Positions 5,250-6,826 of a stretch of 6,826 bases of DNA are shown piece by piece (the first letter of the stretch is position 1; each line of letters opens with the position of its first letter). Source of the stretch: an uncultured Acidobacteriota bacterium (GTDB lineage: Bacteria > Acidobacteriota > Terriglobia > Terriglobales > Acidobacteriaceae); the NCBI GenBank assembly GCA_903932385.1, contig CAIZGA010000557.1, positions 1 to 6,826 of the forward strand, read 5' to 3'. The notes under the pieces were generated by a model that saw nothing but the letters and a program-made list of their open reading frames with translations, searched no databases and was not told where the DNA came from. A program made the translations under genes and the position numbers.

Positions 5250-6544
5250 TGCCCGTGTCCCTTCTTTTCATTCTCATTGCGTTCGAGCATGAACAACCGC
5301 TTTGCCGTTTCAATCTCGTTCACATTGCCATCGCGCGCGGCGGACTTCAACCCCAGCAGCGGCGCGTGCAGAAATTTGTTCACCAGACTGCGCGTCATCG
5401 CTTCCACCGCCGCCATCTGTTGTTCATCCAATGTGGCCAGCCGGGCGTGCGCGCGCTTCAATTCGTTCTGCCGCATCTCTTCCAGCGAACGCTGCAACGC
5501 CAGTATCGCGGGCACCGCATCCAACGTTTGCAGACGCTGATGGAAACGCTCAACCTCGTCAGTCACAATCTGCTCGGCGTGCTCGGCTTCCTGCGTGCGC
5601 TGTGCAAGATTTCCGGAGGCAACATTCTGCAGATCATCCAGATCATAGACGAAGACGCCCTCCAGCTTGTTCAGCCCCGGGTGCACATCGCGCGGCATGG
5701 CAATGTCGATGAAGAACATCGGCCGACCTTTGCGCTTGTTCATCCAGCGCTGTGCATGCTCCGGCAAAATGATGGGTTCGTTTGCGCCCGTGGAAGTGAT
5801 GACTATATCCGCGCGGTCAGCCACGTCCTGAAATTCATCCCATGGCACGGCCTCGCCGTTGTATTCAGCGGCCAGCAGAGCGGCACGTTCGTAGGTACGG
5901 TTGGTCACCATCAGCGATGCTGCGCCCTGGGTCAGCAGATGACGCGCCGCCAGAATGCTCATCTTGCCGGCACCCACCACCAGCACTGTTTTGCCGTCGA
6001 GCGAACCGAAAATCTTTTTCGCCAGATCCACAGCGACTGAGGCAACGGATACTGTGTTGTCGCCAATCTGCGTCTCACTGCGAACTTTCTTCGCCACGGT
6101 AAACGCGCGCTGCAACAGGCCATCCAGTTCCGAATGCACCGCACCCACTTCGCGGCCAATGCTGTACGACTCTTTCACCTGGCCCAGAATCTGCGGCTCG
6201 CCCACCACCATCGAATCCAGACTGGCGGCAACACGAAAGAGATGATGCACCGCCTCGCGTTCACGGTACTCGTAAATATGCGGCTCAATTTCTTCGCCGG
6301 GGATGCTGAAATATTCCTGCAGAAAATTCAGCAGCCCGCCCTGGTGCCCCTCGGCCACAGTCTGCTCTTCGCAAGCCAGCAGCTCTACGCGATTGCAGGT
6401 GGAAACAATCATGCCTTCGCGCACGCCGGGCCGCTCCACCAACCTGCGCATCGCCTGGCCCAGTTGGTTCGGCGGAATGGCCAGCTTCTCCCGCAAGGCA
6501 ACCGGCGCCGTTTTGTGATTGATGCCCAACAGGACGAGTTTCAT
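5246..6544 (-). CDS. hemA: Glutamyl-tRNA reductase
   Basis: First committed enzyme of C5-pathway tetrapyrrole synthesis: reduces glutamyl-tRNA(Glu) with NADPH to glutamate-1-semialdehyde, which HemL converts to 5-aminolevulinate. No hemL is visible here. The 432 residues fit the family. Domains in order: the N-terminal catalytic domain with LGINHKTAPV (6-15) and the nucleophile Cys50 in STCNRVE (48-54); the conserved HLFRVAASLDSMVVGEPQILGQVK block (101-124, His101 aligned to the conserved active-site His); the Rossmann NADPH domain with VLVVGAGKM (187-195) and TNRT (214-217); and a long helical dimerisation domain (about 320-420). The last residues, rich in Glu, Lys, Gly and His, look like a flexible tail. 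The ATG overlaps the stop of the upstream hemX/ccsA-like gene as ATGA, with AGGAA (6558-6554) 9 bases upstream. The pathway's control point therefore appears translationally coupled to a membrane partner. Confidence 0.98.
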   Translation of the reverse strand: MKLVLLGINHKTAPVALREKLAIPPNQLGQAMRRLVERPGVREGMIVSTCNRVELLACEEQTVAEGHQGGLLNFLQEYFSIPGEEIEPHIYEYREREAVHHLFRVAASLDSMVVGEPQILGQVKESYSIGREVGAVHSELDGLLQRAFTVAKKVRSETQIGDNTVSVASVAVDLAKKIFGSLDGKTVLVVGAGKMSILAARHLLTQGAASLMVTNRTYERAALLAAEYNGEAVPWDEFQDVADRADIVITSTGANEPIILPEHAQRWMNKRKGRPMFFIDIAMPRDVHPGLNKLEGVFVYDLDDLQNVASGNLAQRTQEAEHAEQIVTDEVERFHQRLQTLDAVPAILALQRSLEEMRQNELKRAHARLATLDEQQMAAVEAMTRSLVNKFLHAPLLGLKSAARDGNVNEIETAKRLFMLERNENEKKGHGH

Positions 6545-6826
6545 TGCGCTATGTTCCTATGCACGGAACTGAACATGTTCGCCGCAAAAACCGCCATGGC
6601 CACCACCACCACAAAGGCGGAAAGATAGACTGCCCGGCGACCACGTATACCCACATTCCTGCGAATGAAAATCATGCAGACATAGCAGCCCCAAAGAACG
6701 TAAGAGAGCAGCACCTTGGGATCGTCAAAATAAGATGTGCCGTATTTTTCCAGCGCAATCATGGAGCCGGCCAGCAGGCCCGCCGTCATGCAGGGAAAAC
6801 CAATCAGCAGCGCGCGATAGGCCATC
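6541..6826 (-). CDS. CcsA/HemX-like cytochrome c assembly family membrane protein, C-terminal part
   Basis: The last 95 or so codons of a gene whose beginning lies past the right edge. A Met codon at 6825-6823 is almost certainly internal, because the family has about eight membrane segments and only three are seen (about residues 5-25, 38-55 and 65-83 of the visible part). Family features are LLIGFPCMTAGLLAGSMIA, the DDPK of YFDDPKVLLSYVLWGCY at the position of the usual WDPKE, the RGRRAVYLS loop, and a terminal SSVH resembling the conserved His near the end of CcsA proteins. Relatives either deliver heme for cytochrome c maturation (CcsA) or, as with Bacillus HemX, lower the level of HemA. 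The position immediately before hemA with an ATGA overlap favours the HemX-like role. The family is fairly sure, the exact role inferred. Confidence 0.85.
   Translation of the reverse strand, partial: MAYRALLIGFPCMTAGLLAGSMIALEKYGTSYFDDPKVLLSYVLWGCYVCMIFIRRNVGIRGRRAVYLSAFVVVVAMAVFAANMFSSVHRNIAQ

Noticed and set aside
5234..6040. Plus-strand open frame of 268 codons opposite hemA
   Set aside because: hemA carries every catalytic and cofactor-binding motif along its whole length. The opposite frame has no recognisable domain and no convincing ribosome site.

Overview
This window looks like an ordinary chromosomal segment of a moderately GC-rich bacterium. The gene set and order (a HemX/CcsA-like protein followed by hemA, hemC and hemD, next to a HemQ-type chlorite-dismutase-family protein and endonuclease III) suggest an Acidobacteriota member of the Terriglobia type. 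That placement rests on protein character and gene order as I recognise them, not on any search. I see no RNA genes, insertion sequences, CRISPR arrays or phage genes.

Layout, left to right. Positions 1-158 hold no complete gene. On the minus strand they show a possible promoter, a purine-rich ribosome binding site and an ATG whose frame runs off the left edge. Next come two minus-strand membrane-protein genes: an acyltransferase-3 family enzyme (159-1280) and, upstream of it, a DedA/SNARE-associated family protein (1344-1964). A 66-base divergent spacer with a small palindrome separates dedA from the plus-strand pair hemQ (2031-2795) and nth (2798-3502), which are only 2 bases apart. nth runs convergently into the heme operon, with 24 bases between the stop codons.

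The right half is a compact minus-strand operon in the order hemX/ccsA-like (cut by the right edge), hemA (glutamyl-tRNA reductase), hemC (porphobilinogen deaminase) and hemD (uroporphyrinogen-III synthase). The first two junctions are 4-base stop/start overlaps (ATGA, then TTGA with a TTG start for hemC). The third is a 7-base gap. The operon supplies the first step of C5-pathway tetrapyrrole synthesis (HemA) and the two steps from porphobilinogen to uroporphyrinogen III (HemC, HemD). HemQ acts at the far end of heme synthesis, as the coproheme decarboxylase of the coproporphyrin-dependent route, so the early and last steps lie a few hundred bases apart on opposite strands.

I find no undescribed system. 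The points most worth a second look are the non-Arg, non-Gln distal heme position in HemQ, the TTG-coupled hemC start, the lysine/alanine-rich tail on endonuclease III, the low-complexity repeat-bearing tail on HemQ, and the possible new transcription unit at the left edge.
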